From Streptomyces sp. ASQP_92 (GTDB taxonomy: Bacteria > Actinomycetota > Actinomycetes > Streptomycetales > Streptomycetaceae), in assembly GCF_025399895.1 (NCBI RefSeq), contig NZ_JAODUA010000003.1, forward strand, positions 372,001 to 436,000: a stretch of 64,000 nt of DNA. The letters run 5' to 3'. Each line of letters begins with the position of its first letter. Positions within the stretch are counted from its first letter, which is position 1. Positions 1 to 9,783 of the stretch are shown one piece after another. Under the pieces are notes generated by a model, which worked only from the letters and a program-made list of their open reading frames with translations, was not told where the DNA came from and ran no database searches. The position numbers and the translations under genes were made by a program.

Positions 1-1340
<1,340 letters not shown>

Positions 1341-1377
1341 GCGCCGCCGCCGAGCCCGCTCCCCCTGCGGGCCGTGG

Positions 1378-1640
1378 CCCCCTCGGCACGGCCCGCCGTA
1401 CCCCTCCTGAATCCCGCCTTCCCCTGCGGCCGTGGTCGCTCCCCGCGCAGTTCCCCGCGCCCCTGGCGGGTCGGTGCCGGCCCGCACCGGGCATCTTCAG
1501 CCCGTCCGGCCTGTGAAGACGAGCGCCCTTCAGGCGCGAAACGACGGGGTCCAGGGCGGCGCCCGGAGGAGGTGTCCCTCCTTCGAGTGGCCGGAGGCGG
1601 ACGCGGGACGCCTCCGGTTACTCTCGGTGGAGAGTGGTCT
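1378..1640. repeat. Degenerate copy of a dispersed intergenic repeat family
   Basis: The 317-base gap between the mutase and the next gene has no convincing gene. From about 1416 to 1580 it matches, with many changes, the repeat seen at 54.0-54.5 and 58.0-58.7 kb. Shared blocks are GCGCAGTTCCCCGCGCCCCT, then CAGCCCGTCCGGC, then GACGAGCGCCCTTCAGGCGCG, and finally a decayed GGGGTCCAGGGCGG segment. Its role is unknown. Confidence 0.6.
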
Positions 1641-1657
1641 CCCGAATGGAGGATGCC

Positions 1658-2242
1658 GTGGCCGTAATACTGAACGAGATGACGATCGGCGAAGCCGCCG
1701 ACCGCCTCTCGGAGGCGCTGCCCGGACATCGCGTGGAGGTCCTCAAGGGGAGCATCGTCGTGACACCACCGCCTGACGGCCCGCATCAAGAGGCATTGGA
1801 CGAGGTCGCCTATCTGTTCCGCCAGGCCGGGGGCCGGGACGCGGGCCTCAAGTCGCTCCAGGGCATCGGCGTCTGGCTCGGTACCGGCCCCGACGACTAC
1901 GCCGAACCGGACTGGGCCATCGTCGACGCCGACTACAAGGACGCTCTGGTCACGAAGAACTGCTACGCGGCGAACGTCTTCCGGCTCGTCCTGGAGGTGA
2001 CGTCGTCCAACTGGGGCAACGACCTGGTCACCAAGGCCGAGACATACGCGGAGGCGCGGATCCCGGTGTACGTCGTCGCGGACCGCAAGCACGGCGAGGT
2101 CCTCGTGTTCACGGATCCGGTGGGCGACACCTATCGGACCCGATCCCGCTACGAACGGGGCGCGACCGTGGTCCTGCCCTCGTCCGTGGGCGTCACCCTG
2201 GAGCTACCCGTCGACGTTCTGCTCGACGGGGACGGCGACTGA
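1658..2242 (+). CDS. Uma2 family endonuclease-like protein
   Basis: 194-residue protein of the Uma2 (DUF820) family, which has a PD-(D/E)XK nuclease fold and unknown cellular function. The fold's signature residues are visible: EPDWAIVDA, then LVLEVTSSN followed by D and K before a Y-x-E-A-x-I-P-V-Y segment. GTG 1658 was chosen because GGAGG lies 5 bases upstream; in-frame GTG 1634 and ATG 1646 lack such a site. The gene is convergent with the acyltransferase, with 18 bases between stops. Two related genes sit at 21.8-23.1 kb. Confidence 0.82.
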   Translation: MAVILNEMTIGEAADRLSEALPGHRVEVLKGSIVVTPPPDGPHQEALDEVAYLFRQAGGRDAGLKSLQGIGVWLGTGPDDYAEPDWAIVDADYKDALVTKNCYAANVFRLVLEVTSSNWGNDLVTKAETYAEARIPVYVVADRKHGEVLVFTDPVGDTYRTRSRYERGATVVLPSSVGVTLELPVDVLLDGDGD

Positions 2243-2260
2243 CCGGCCGGGTCGCCCTGG

Positions 2261-3400
2261 TCAGGACGGTGTGCGGGGCCTGGTCAGGGCTCGGCGCAGC
2301 AGCGGTGTCGCCCAGCGCTCCACATAGCGGTTCATCAGCCAGGCAAGGCCCAGCATCGCCGCGATGGTGAGGGCGAAGGTGGCCGGGGCGGGGATGCCCA
2401 GCTCTCGGTGGAGTACGCCGACCACCACCCAGCCCAGGTGCTCGTGGACCAAGTAGAACGGGTAGGTCAGGGCGCCCGCCACGGTGAGCCAGCGCCAGTT
2501 GGCGCGGCGCAGATGGCCGAGCGCGATCGCGCCGACCAGGACGAAGCCCAGCGTGACGATGGCGATGATCACCCAGGCGTGCCGGTTGGAGAAGGCCGCA
2601 GGGTTCGGCTTGTGCCACAGGCCCGCGACCGCCTCGTGCTGGCCGATGGCCCAGCTGACGGCGACGATGCCCCAGGCGGTGATGTCGCGGCGGTCGCGGT
2701 GGAGCAGGTACAGGCCCATGCCGCCGATGAAGAAGGGCGCGTACTCGGGCATGAACACGGCGTCCAGGAACGGCTGGTGGGCCGTCGTGGCGAGGGCCGC
2801 CGCCAGGGTCCAGCCCGCGCAGAACAGCACCACCCGGCGCCGCGTCGCGCCGGGCAGGACGACGCACAGGGCGAACAGCGCGTAGAAGCGGAGCTCGGCC
2901 CAGAGCGTCCAGCACACCCCGAGCACCCGGGGCACCCCGAGCGGCATCTGCACCATGGTCAGGTTGACCAGGAACGCGCTGGGCGTGACCGCCTGGTAGA
3001 CCACCCAGGGCAGCGCGAACACCGCGGTGACCAGGAGGATCGCCGTCCAGTACGCCGGGTAGAGGCGGGAGACGCGGGAGGCGAAGAACGAGCGCAGCGG
3101 GCGGCCCCAGCCGCTCATGCAGATGACGAACCCGCTGATCACGAAGAAGATCTGCACCCCGAGGCAGCCGTAGGAGAACCACTCGTGGGCGGCGGGGAAC
3201 AGCTTCTTGGGAGAGGCGCCCCAGCCCTTGCTGATGTCGCCGGAGCGGCCGCCGTAATGGTAGAGCGCCACCATCAGGGCGGCGATCAGACGCAGCCCGT
3301 CGAGCGCGCGGAGCCGGGAGACCGGGGCCGCGACCGGGGCGTGCTCGGCCGTCGGCCCGCCGCCGCCGGCGGCGCGTACCCGCGGCAGGGTGTTGGTCAC
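2261..3400 (-). CDS. Acyltransferase 3 family membrane protein (OafA/YrhL type)
   Basis: 379-residue multi-spanning membrane protein of the acyltransferase-3 family, which moves acyl groups onto extracytoplasmic sugars or antibiotics. The N-terminal family motif SRLRALDGLRLIAALMVALY is followed by a conserved H-Y-G and about ten hydrophobic segments, including FFVISGFVICMS. The start is GTG 3400 because GAGGAG lies just upstream; the longer in-frame reading to 3478 only adds an Arg/Gly-rich stretch. It is a single gene, so its substrate is unknown; a role in modifying the nearby cell-wall polymer is possible but unsupported. Confidence 0.82.
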   Translation of the reverse strand: MTNTLPRVRAAGGGGPTAEHAPVAAPVSRLRALDGLRLIAALMVALYHYGGRSGDISKGWGASPKKLFPAAHEWFSYGCLGVQIFFVISGFVICMSGWGRPLRSFFASRVSRLYPAYWTAILLVTAVFALPWVVYQAVTPSAFLVNLTMVQMPLGVPRVLGVCWTLWAELRFYALFALCVVLPGATRRRVVLFCAGWTLAAALATTAHQPFLDAVFMPEYAPFFIGGMGLYLLHRDRRDITAWGIVAVSWAIGQHEAVAGLWHKPNPAAFSNRHAWVIIAIVTLGFVLVGAIALGHLRRANWRWLTVAGALTYPFYLVHEHLGWVVVGVLHRELGIPAPATFALTIAAMLGLAWLMNRYVERWATPLLRRALTRPRTPS

Positions 3401-3633
3401 GGCTCTCCTCTTCCCCGGCGTCCCCGGCGTTCCACCGCGACCCGGCGGGCCTCGGCGTCGACAGCGTAGGACCGCCACGCCCCGGAAAGCGGGCCGTGGC
3501 GACGGAGTTCCCCTGCCCGACGCGGGGCGTTCATCTCGCGCCGGAACGGGTTTGCCCGGACGTCGATTTCACCGGGGCGCGGGGGCGCGGGGTGCTTGTC
3601 CCGGCCGGGCTGGGCCCTGAACCACCATGCGGG

Positions 3634-5106
3634 TCAGGGGAGTTGGGGAACGCCGAGCGAGGCCAGATAGTCGTGCAGCCCGGTGGCGTCCTCGCCGGCC
3701 CACCCCAGGTAGCCGTCGGGGCGGACCAGGAACAGGCCGCGCCCGTACGCCTCGTACGCGCCCAGTTCGTGGACGTGGACCTGAGGCGAGGCGAGGGCCG
3801 GGGCGGGGGTGTCGACGGCGAGCAGGGTGAAGTGCGGGCCGCGCAGCAGGTCGAAGATCCTGCCCCGGGGCAGGGGCCCGTCCGGGGCGCGGTCGCCGGC
3901 CTCCAGGGCGCCCGCGCGGCCGGTGGCGAGCGGGCCGCCCCGGTAGCCGAGGGCGAGCTGGCGGGTCTCGCCGCCGCGCTGGCTGTTCCTGGTGAGGAGG
4001 GCGTGGCGGTGCAGCCGGGTGCTCAGGCCGAGCACCGCGGCCGCGACCGGGAGCCGCTCCTGCTCATAGGTGTCGAGGAGCGCGGCGGGGGCGCCGTGGC
4101 GGAGCACCCGTTCGAGCTTCCAGCCGAGGTTGTAGGCGTCCTGGACACCGGTGTTGAGGCCCTGGCCGCCGGCCGGGGAGTGGATGTGCGCGGCGTCTCC
4201 CGCGAGGAGGACCCGGCCGTCGCGGTAGCGGGTGGCGAGGGCGGCGCGCGGCCGGAAGTCGGAGGCCCAGACGACCGTGGTGACCTGGCGCGCGGCGATC
4301 GGGGTGAGCGAGGTGAGGTGGGCGACGACACCCTCCTCGTCGGTGTCGGGGACCGTGTTCTCGTCGTCGAACTGGATGATGAGCTGGAAGAGACCGGCCT
4401 CGCCGGGCAGCGGGCAGAGCACCGCGCCGCCGCCCGAACCGCCGCGCCACACATGCCAGTTGCGGTCGTCGACGATCACGTCCGGGGTGAGCAGGAGGTC
4501 CGCGACGAGCATCGGCTTGGGGTCGACGGCCTCGCCCTCCATGGCGATGCCGAGCGCGCGCCGGATCCCGGAGCGGCCGCCGTCGGCGGCGACCACGTGG
4601 CGGGCCCGCACGGTACGCCCGTCGGCGAAGGAGGCGGTGACGCCCTCGGCGTCCTGGGTGAGGCCGGTCGCCTCGCAGCCGAAGACGACATCGCCGCCGA
4701 GCGCCCGCAGATGGGCGTGGAGCACCTCCTGGAGGCGGGACTGGCCGATGAGCAGGGCGTTGGCGTAGGGCTCCCCCTCGGTGGGCTCGGAGCGCTCGAT
4801 CATGTCCCACTCGGCGCCCCGCTCCGTGCCGTCGGGCCCCTCCCAGCTCAGCATCCGGGGGTAGTCGCGGCCGGCTCGCTGAACGGCGTCGATCAGGCCG
4901 AGGTCGTCGAACACCTCCAGGGTGCGGGGCTGGACCCCCTTGCCGCGCGAGCCGGGGAAGAGCCGGTCGGCCTTCTCGACGAGTAGGGCGGGGACGCCGC
5001 GGCGCGCCAGATCGATGGCGAGCACGAGGCCGGTGGGGCCGGCGCCCACGATCAGGACGTCGGTGGTGGACGGAAGGACGTATTCCTTAACGCCGTTAAG
5101 TTCCAT
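3634..5106 (-). CDS. FAD-dependent aromatic monooxygenase (PheA/TfdB type)
   Basis: 490-residue class A flavoprotein monooxygenase that would hydroxylate an aromatic substrate using NAD(P)H and oxygen. It has the N-terminal FAD site VLIVGAGPTGLVLAIDLARR, the middle VVAADGGRSGIRRALG motif and the second FAD motif GDAAHIHSPAGGQGLNTG. A C-terminal thioredoxin-like tail fits antibiotic- or phenol-modifying relatives such as rifampicin monooxygenases. It is transcribed away from a TetR gene 38 bases off. A perfect 15-base palindrome covers codons 2-7, so repression by that TetR through binding inside the gene start is likely. Confidence 0.86.
   Translation of the reverse strand: MELNGVKEYVLPSTTDVLIVGAGPTGLVLAIDLARRGVPALLVEKADRLFPGSRGKGVQPRTLEVFDDLGLIDAVQRAGRDYPRMLSWEGPDGTERGAEWDMIERSEPTEGEPYANALLIGQSRLQEVLHAHLRALGGDVVFGCEATGLTQDAEGVTASFADGRTVRARHVVAADGGRSGIRRALGIAMEGEAVDPKPMLVADLLLTPDVIVDDRNWHVWRGGSGGGAVLCPLPGEAGLFQLIIQFDDENTVPDTDEEGVVAHLTSLTPIAARQVTTVVWASDFRPRAALATRYRDGRVLLAGDAAHIHSPAGGQGLNTGVQDAYNLGWKLERVLRHGAPAALLDTYEQERLPVAAAVLGLSTRLHRHALLTRNSQRGGETRQLALGYRGGPLATGRAGALEAGDRAPDGPLPRGRIFDLLRGPHFTLLAVDTPAPALASPQVHVHELGAYEAYGRGLFLVRPDGYLGWAGEDATGLHDYLASLGVPQLP
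5086..5100. promoter_or_regulatory. Palindromic operator 1 (CTTAACGCCGTTAAG), inside monooxygenase gene start
   Basis: Perfect inverted repeat CTTAACG-C-CGTTAAG. It lies in codons 2-7 of the monooxygenase and 45 bases from the TetR start. It shares the TTAAC/GTTAA half-sites with the second palindrome at 5123-5135. TetR autoregulation is inferred from position. Confidence 0.7.
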
Positions 5107-5122
5107 GGTCGCAAGGGTGCGC

Positions 5123-5135
5123 TTAACGGTGTTAA
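5123..5135. promoter_or_regulatory. Palindromic operator 2 (TTAACGGTGTTAA) between monooxygenase and TetR genes
   Basis: Inverted repeat TTAAC-GGT-GTTAA, 9 bases before the TetR start codon. It has the same half-sites as operator 1, with centres 36 bases apart. This is the expected layout for a TetR repressor controlling both divergent genes. Confidence 0.7.
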
Positions 5136-5144
5136 ATTGTCAAG

Positions 5145-5792
5145 GTGGCTACGACGAAGATCGACCGGGCGCAGGTCGCCGACACCGCGCTGCGGCTCCT
5201 GAACGACACGGGCCTCGAAGGGCTCACGCTGCGCGCCATCGCGAAGGACCTCGGCGTGCAGGCGCCCGCGCTCTACTGGCACTTCAAGAACAAGGAAGCC
5301 CTGCTCGACGAGATGGCGACGGTCATGTACCGGCGGATGGCCGCGGACGGCGTGCCCGGGGCCGACGCGGGCAGTTGGCAGGGCCTGATCCGCGAGGTCA
5401 ACCGCGCGCTGCGGGCGATGCTGCTCAGTTACCGCGACGGCGCCAAGGTGTACGGGGGCGCGCGCTTCACCGGCAACGACCACGCGGAGTCCCTGGAGGT
5501 CTATCTCGGGATCCTGGTCGAGGCCGGCTTCGGCCTGCGCGACGCCATCCGTGCCGCGACGGCCTCGTACGCCTACACCATGGGCTTCGTCGCCGAGGAG
5601 CAGGGCACGATGGCCCGCCCCGGGGAGGCGGGGCCGGGGGTGGACACGGCGGAACGCGCGGAACGGCTCGCCGCCTACCCGCTGGCCGCGGCGGTCGGGC
5701 CGGAGATGTTCGGCAGCTATGACGAGCGGTTCGAGGAGGGCCTCGACGTGCTGATCGCGGGCATCGAGGCGACGTACACCCTGCGCACGTGA
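5145..5792 (+). CDS. TetR family repressor, probably of the divergent monooxygenase
   Basis: 215-residue TetR-type regulator. The N-terminal helix-turn-helix reads LTLRAIAKDLGVQAPALYWHF followed by K-N-K-E, the classical form seen in TetR(A-E)-like repressors. The C-terminal half looks like the tetracycline-repressor type ligand domain. The start is GTG 5145. No good ribosome-binding site is visible and an operator palindrome ends 9 bases upstream, so the transcript may have a very short or no leader. The ligand is probably a substrate of the neighbouring monooxygenase; that is inference. Confidence 0.88.
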   Translation: MATTKIDRAQVADTALRLLNDTGLEGLTLRAIAKDLGVQAPALYWHFKNKEALLDEMATVMYRRMAADGVPGADAGSWQGLIREVNRALRAMLLSYRDGAKVYGGARFTGNDHAESLEVYLGILVEAGFGLRDAIRAATASYAYTMGFVAEEQGTMARPGEAGPGVDTAERAERLAAYPLAAAVGPEMFGSYDERFEEGLDVLIAGIEATYTLRT

Positions 5793-5852
5793 CCCGCGCC
5801 GCCCGCACGGCCCGGGCCCGCCCCGCCCGCCCCGCCGGAAGCGGCGGCGTCC

Positions 5853-7229
5853 CTACCGGAAGCGGCGGGCCCCCCGGGTGCGGCGGGCCAGGGAGCGGGC
5901 CCGGCGGGCCACCCGGCGTACCGTCGCGTTGCGCGGGATGAAGCCCAGCTGCACCGGAAGCGCGCCCGGCAGGCCCAGCGCGGTCAGGCGGCGCCGCTTG
6001 AAGTACCGCCAGGTGCGGGCATCCAGGGAGGCGGCGAGGTAGCGCTCGGCCGCGTCCCGCAGGTCGGGCCGCAGCTCCGGCTGCATCGCGTAGCCCACCG
6101 CGTTCAGGAGCTCCGCCAGGTCCCCGGGCGGGGACGGGTCGGCCTCCAGGGGTCGCTCCAGGGGCGGCAGCAGCGCGTCCGCGATCGTCACCGGAACCCG
6201 GTTGCTGTTCTGGTACGGGGCGAGCCGGTCGAGGAGCAGCTCGGTGCCGACCCGCGCGACCGGGATCTTGTAGAACGCCGACGCGGTCAGCAGCGCCGTC
6301 GAGAAGCAGCCGACGACCAGCGCGGGGGAGAGGTGTTCATACAGGACCTCCGCAAGCAACGGGCGTTCCAGGATGCTCAGTTGGACGCCGAGCCTCGTCG
6401 CCTCGCTCGTCAGGGCGCGCGCCGACGCCGGGGGTGCGGAGGGGTGCGGCTTGAAGACGATCCTGCGGTGGCCCCGCGCCGCCGCCCCCCGCAGCATGCG
6501 CAGATGCAGCTCCTCCTCCTCGGCGGGGGTGAGGATGGACAGCGCCGAGAGGTACTGGCCCAGAAGCAGCGCCACCGGCTCGCCGGGCGCCGCCGGGCCG
6601 GCCGGAGCGACCGCGCTCAACGGGCTCAACTCGAACTCCGCCGAGGCGAGTTCGCCTATCGTCCGTACGAACGCGGCCGTCGGAACCGTCTCGCTCGGCA
6701 CCCCGAACTCGCCGAGCAGCAGCGGGCGCAGGCCCGGGACCAGGTCGAGGTGGAGCACGCGCCGCACCCGTGAGCCGATCAGCGGGTCCAGCTTGTTGCG
6801 GGTGGGGCCGTACGTCATCAGGCCGTCCGCGTACACGGTCAGCGGCGCGTCCGGGAACAGCTGGGCCACGGCCTGGGCCGGGTTCACCTGGATGGACTCC
6901 AGGGCGAGCTCGATCCGGTCGTCGCCGAGCCCCCACACCATCCTCAACTGCCTTTCCCACAACGGGACATCGTCCGGGCGCGGGGACCAGCCGCCGGGGT
7001 GGAAGGGGGCGATGGTGTCGTTCCAGGACAGCACCCCGTCGAAGCGGCCGCGCAGCAGCGCGAAGCCCGGCAGGGTGTCGAGCGGGGCCGAAGTCTCGGG
7101 AACAATGGCGTTGTTGCTGAGCAGCAGCAGTCTGCGGTCCGCCGCGGGAAAGCAGTCGCTGTCCAGCGCGGCGGCCAGCGTGGCCACCCCGTACAGCGTG
7201 GACGCGGCGAATATCTGGGTCGTGGGCAT
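5853..7229 (-). CDS. Polysialyltransferase-family glycosyltransferase
   Basis: 458-residue protein that I place in the alpha-2,8-polysialyltransferase family (GT-B fold enzymes using CMP-nonulosonates). Supporting segments are the N-terminal TTQIFAASTLYGVATLAAAL, the mid DAPLTVYADGLMTYGPTRNK and the C-terminal ALVVGCFSTALLTASAFYKI. Its ATG overlaps the stop of the upstream GT2 gene by one base, so the two are translationally coupled. Lying beside CMP-nonulosonate and nonulosonate synthase genes, it is a good candidate for the polymerase or chain-extending transferase of a Kdn-containing teichulosonic acid. Family assignment is from reading, not from a search. Confidence 0.75.
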   Translation of the reverse strand: MPTTQIFAASTLYGVATLAAALDSDCFPAADRRLLLLSNNAIVPETSAPLDTLPGFALLRGRFDGVLSWNDTIAPFHPGGWSPRPDDVPLWERQLRMVWGLGDDRIELALESIQVNPAQAVAQLFPDAPLTVYADGLMTYGPTRNKLDPLIGSRVRRVLHLDLVPGLRPLLLGEFGVPSETVPTAAFVRTIGELASAEFELSPLSAVAPAGPAAPGEPVALLLGQYLSALSILTPAEEEELHLRMLRGAAARGHRRIVFKPHPSAPPASARALTSEATRLGVQLSILERPLLAEVLYEHLSPALVVGCFSTALLTASAFYKIPVARVGTELLLDRLAPYQNSNRVPVTIADALLPPLERPLEADPSPPGDLAELLNAVGYAMQPELRPDLRDAAERYLAASLDARTWRYFKRRRLTALGLPGALPVQLGFIPRNATVRRVARRARSLARRTRGARRFR

Positions 7230-8242
7230 CAGGCGGCAGCCCCCGCCGGGGACGCGGCCGGACGGTGGCGCAGCCGGCGCAGCCGGGCGGCGCGCCGGGA
7301 GTCCATCGAGTTCAGGGCGGACCTGAGATGGTCCTGCGGCATGCGTCGCAGTGCTCCCGAACTCAGCGCCCGCAGTTTTCTCGCCACGGCCGGTTCGAAC
7401 CTTTCGATGCCGCTCATATGGTGGGAAATGATCGCGCAGTACGTCCGCACGGCTTTCGGGAGCAGTTCGGCCGCATTTCGGTCCTTTGCCGTTTCTTCTA
7501 TTACCTGGTCGAAAGCGCGAATGAAATCGAGCTGACGGACATCGCCGATCTGGGTCAGCGAGGAGGCGATGCCGCGCCGGTAGAAGACGCCGAGGTGCCC
7601 GGTCACCGCGAACGAATCGGCCTCGCGGTGCAGCCGCCAGATCCAGGGCCGGTCCTCGGCCGTGCGCAGCCCGTCGGTGAAGTGCAGCAGGCCGCGGTCG
7701 GCGAGCCTTCGGTGGTACATCCCGGCCCAGGCGAACGCGTAGTCCACCGAGGTGGAGCGGGTGGCGGGCAGGATCGCGTCCCGGGGTGAGAGCACCTCGC
7801 CGCGCCGGCCGTGCGGAACCCGGTGCACCGTACGCTCCTGACCGGTCACCTGGACGTGGTCGGTGCGTATGAAATCACACCCCAACTCCTCGATGGTGGA
7901 CAGGAGTTGGGCGAAGTGTCCGGGGGCGAGCCAGTCGTCGCCGTCCAGGTAGGCCAGATACTCGCCACGCGCCGCGTCCAGGCCCGTGTTGCGCGCCGTG
8001 GCGAGGCCGCCGTTGCGGGCGTGTCTCAGCAGCACCGCCCCCGGCAGCTCGCGCTCCGCGCGTTCGAGCAGCTCGATCGTGCCGTCCGACGAGCAGTCGT
8101 CGACGAGCAGGAACTCGAAGTCGTCGCGGGCGTTCGCGCGCAGACTTCGCAGGGTGTCGGGTGCGTAGGCGCGCACGTTGTAGAACGGCACGATGACGGA
8201 GAGCTTGACCACGGCGGTGACGTTAGGGGCGCCGCCCGTCAT
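7229..8242 (-). CDS. Glycosyltransferase family 2
   Basis: GT-A fold glycosyltransferase of about 337 residues. The nucleotide-sugar fold begins KLSVIVPFYNVRAYAPDTLR, with the metal-binding DDCSSDGT region, RNTGLDAARGEYLAYLDGDDW and a later EDRPWIWRLHREAD acceptor segment. ATG 8242 is used; GTG 8212 would place the catalytic domain at the very N-terminus and is equally possible, since neither has a strong ribosome-binding site. It is the first gene of the leftward unit and is coupled to the polysialyltransferase-family gene. The proposed role is adding a neutral sugar during cell-wall polymer assembly. Confidence 0.82.
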   Translation of the reverse strand: MTGGAPNVTAVVKLSVIVPFYNVRAYAPDTLRSLRANARDDFEFLLVDDCSSDGTIELLERAERELPGAVLLRHARNGGLATARNTGLDAARGEYLAYLDGDDWLAPGHFAQLLSTIEELGCDFIRTDHVQVTGQERTVHRVPHGRRGEVLSPRDAILPATRSTSVDYAFAWAGMYHRRLADRGLLHFTDGLRTAEDRPWIWRLHREADSFAVTGHLGVFYRRGIASSLTQIGDVRQLDFIRAFDQVIEETAKDRNAAELLPKAVRTYCAIISHHMSGIERFEPAVARKLRALSSGALRRMPQDHLRSALNSMDSRRAARLRRLRHRPAASPAGAAA

Positions 8243-8400
8243 ACGTGTTGTCCGGCAGACAGATCCCGGATGAACGACGAATGGCAAGGACGCCAACCGG
8301 GTCGCCTCCATGCCCCGCACGCCGCGAATAGTCACGCTGTTAACCCGTTGTTGCAGTCGAGTTGGGCCGCGAATCCGCAGGGCTTCCTAGTTTCTACGGC

Positions 8401-9783
8401 GTGCCATCACGTACCGATTCAAGGCTGCGGATCGCGGTTCTCGCGGATTCGGACACCCGGTGGAAATGGGGCGCCCTCACCGCGCGCCGTCTCGCCGAAC
8501 AGGCCCCCGGAGCCGAATCCGCCGCGACCGACCCCGCCGCCCCCGAACTCGACGGCTTCCTGCTCCGGGGCCGCGCCACCCCCACCCCTCGCCAGCTCGA
8601 CGAGGTGGGGGTCGCGGATGCCGCCCCGCGCGAAGTGACGATGGATCAGTTCCTCGCAGAAGCAGGTGAGTTGGGGGATGCGGGCGCTGAACGGGGCGGC
8701 CGGCCCCGCTATGACGTCGTCGTGCTCGCCCTCGTCGGCGGGGCGGTCCAGGCCGCGCTGCACGGGCTCGCCGCCCGGTGGCGGGGGCACGCCCGGCGGC
8801 CCGTGGTCGTCACCGGCTACGTCGGGGTCGTCTACGAGAAGCTCGCCGACGGCCTGCTCCTGCGCCACGGCGCGGATGTCGTCCTCGCCAACTCCCGGCA
8901 CGACGCGGACCGCTTCCGCGCGGTGTACCAGGGAGCGGGCGCGGACCACGGCGCGGTCACCGAAGCCGCCCTGCCCTTCCTCGGCGGCGCTCCGTACCAC
9001 CCCCGGGCCGGCCGCGACACCGTCGTCTTCGCCGCCCAGCCCTCCGTCCCCGAGAGCCGCGCCGACCGGCGCTATCTGCTGGACCGGCTGGTCGGGCACG
9101 CCCGCCGCCACCCCGGGCGCGAGGTCGTCCTCAAGCTCCGCTCCAAGCCCGGCGAGCACACCACGCACCTGGAGGAACACCCCTTCCAGAAGCTCGCCCG
9201 GGGCATGGACCTGCCGCCCAACTTCTCGCTGGCGTACGGGAACATGGGCGAGATCCTGGACCGCGCCGACCTTCTGGTGACCGTCTCCTCGACCGCCGCC
9301 CTGGAGGCCCTGCACCGGTCCGTCCCGACGGCCGTGCTCACCGACCTCGGCGTCCGCGAGGTCCTCGGCAACCACCACTTCCTCGGCTCCGGCTGTCTGA
9401 CCTCCTGGGACCGGCTCGACGCCGGACACCGGCCCACGCCCGACCCCGCGTGGCTGGCCGCACAAGGGGTGGCCCCGGGGGACGCGTACCACCACGCCTT
9501 CGATCACGTACGCGAGCGAATGAGCGAGTTGCTTTCGAAGGAAAGCCTGCCGCCGATCGCTCCGTACTACACCGCCACCACCGCGCCCCGCTATCTGCCC
9601 GCCGTCCTCGCCCGCCACCACCTCGCCCCCGACGGCACCCCCCTGCCCGGCGCGGCCCCCGCGGCCGAGCCGACCGGGGTGCGCCGGGTGATCAGGGACG
9701 CCGTGCGCGACGCGGCGCGCGGCGCCTACCGCCACGGCGTACAGCGGGTCGCGCCCGTCATCCGCCGGATGGGAGAACTGTGA
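8401..9783 (+). CDS. Putative glycosyltransferase, DUF6716 type
   Basis: 460-residue protein starting RLRIAVLADSDTRWKWGAL, which I associate with the actinobacterial DUF6716 putative glycosyltransferases. It looks like a two-domain GT-B fold: a nucleotide-binding-like stretch VVVTGYVGVVYEKLADGL, and a C-terminal half with LADLLVTVSSTAALEALHRS resembling CDP-glycerol/sialyl transferase folds. GTG 8401 is the closest start to the conserved N-terminus. Its stop overlaps the start of the CMP-nonulosonate synthetase (GTGA), so it belongs to that operon. Donor and acceptor are unknown; transfer during teichulosonic acid synthesis is inferred from context. Confidence 0.72.
   Translation: MPSRTDSRLRIAVLADSDTRWKWGALTARRLAEQAPGAESAATDPAAPELDGFLLRGRATPTPRQLDEVGVADAAPREVTMDQFLAEAGELGDAGAERGGRPRYDVVVLALVGGAVQAALHGLAARWRGHARRPVVVTGYVGVVYEKLADGLLLRHGADVVLANSRHDADRFRAVYQGAGADHGAVTEAALPFLGGAPYHPRAGRDTVVFAAQPSVPESRADRRYLLDRLVGHARRHPGREVVLKLRSKPGEHTTHLEEHPFQKLARGMDLPPNFSLAYGNMGEILDRADLLVTVSSTAALEALHRSVPTAVLTDLGVREVLGNHHFLGSGCLTSWDRLDAGHRPTPDPAWLAAQGVAPGDAYHHAFDHVRERMSELLSKESLPPIAPYYTATTAPRYLPAVLARHHLAPDGTPLPGAAPAAEPTGVRRVIRDAVRDAARGAYRHGVQRVAPVIRRMGEL

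Noticed and set aside
1341..1657. Small RNA or tRNA gene in the first gap
   Set aside because: No cloverleaf or conserved RNA pattern is visible; the stretch is explained by the dispersed repeat.
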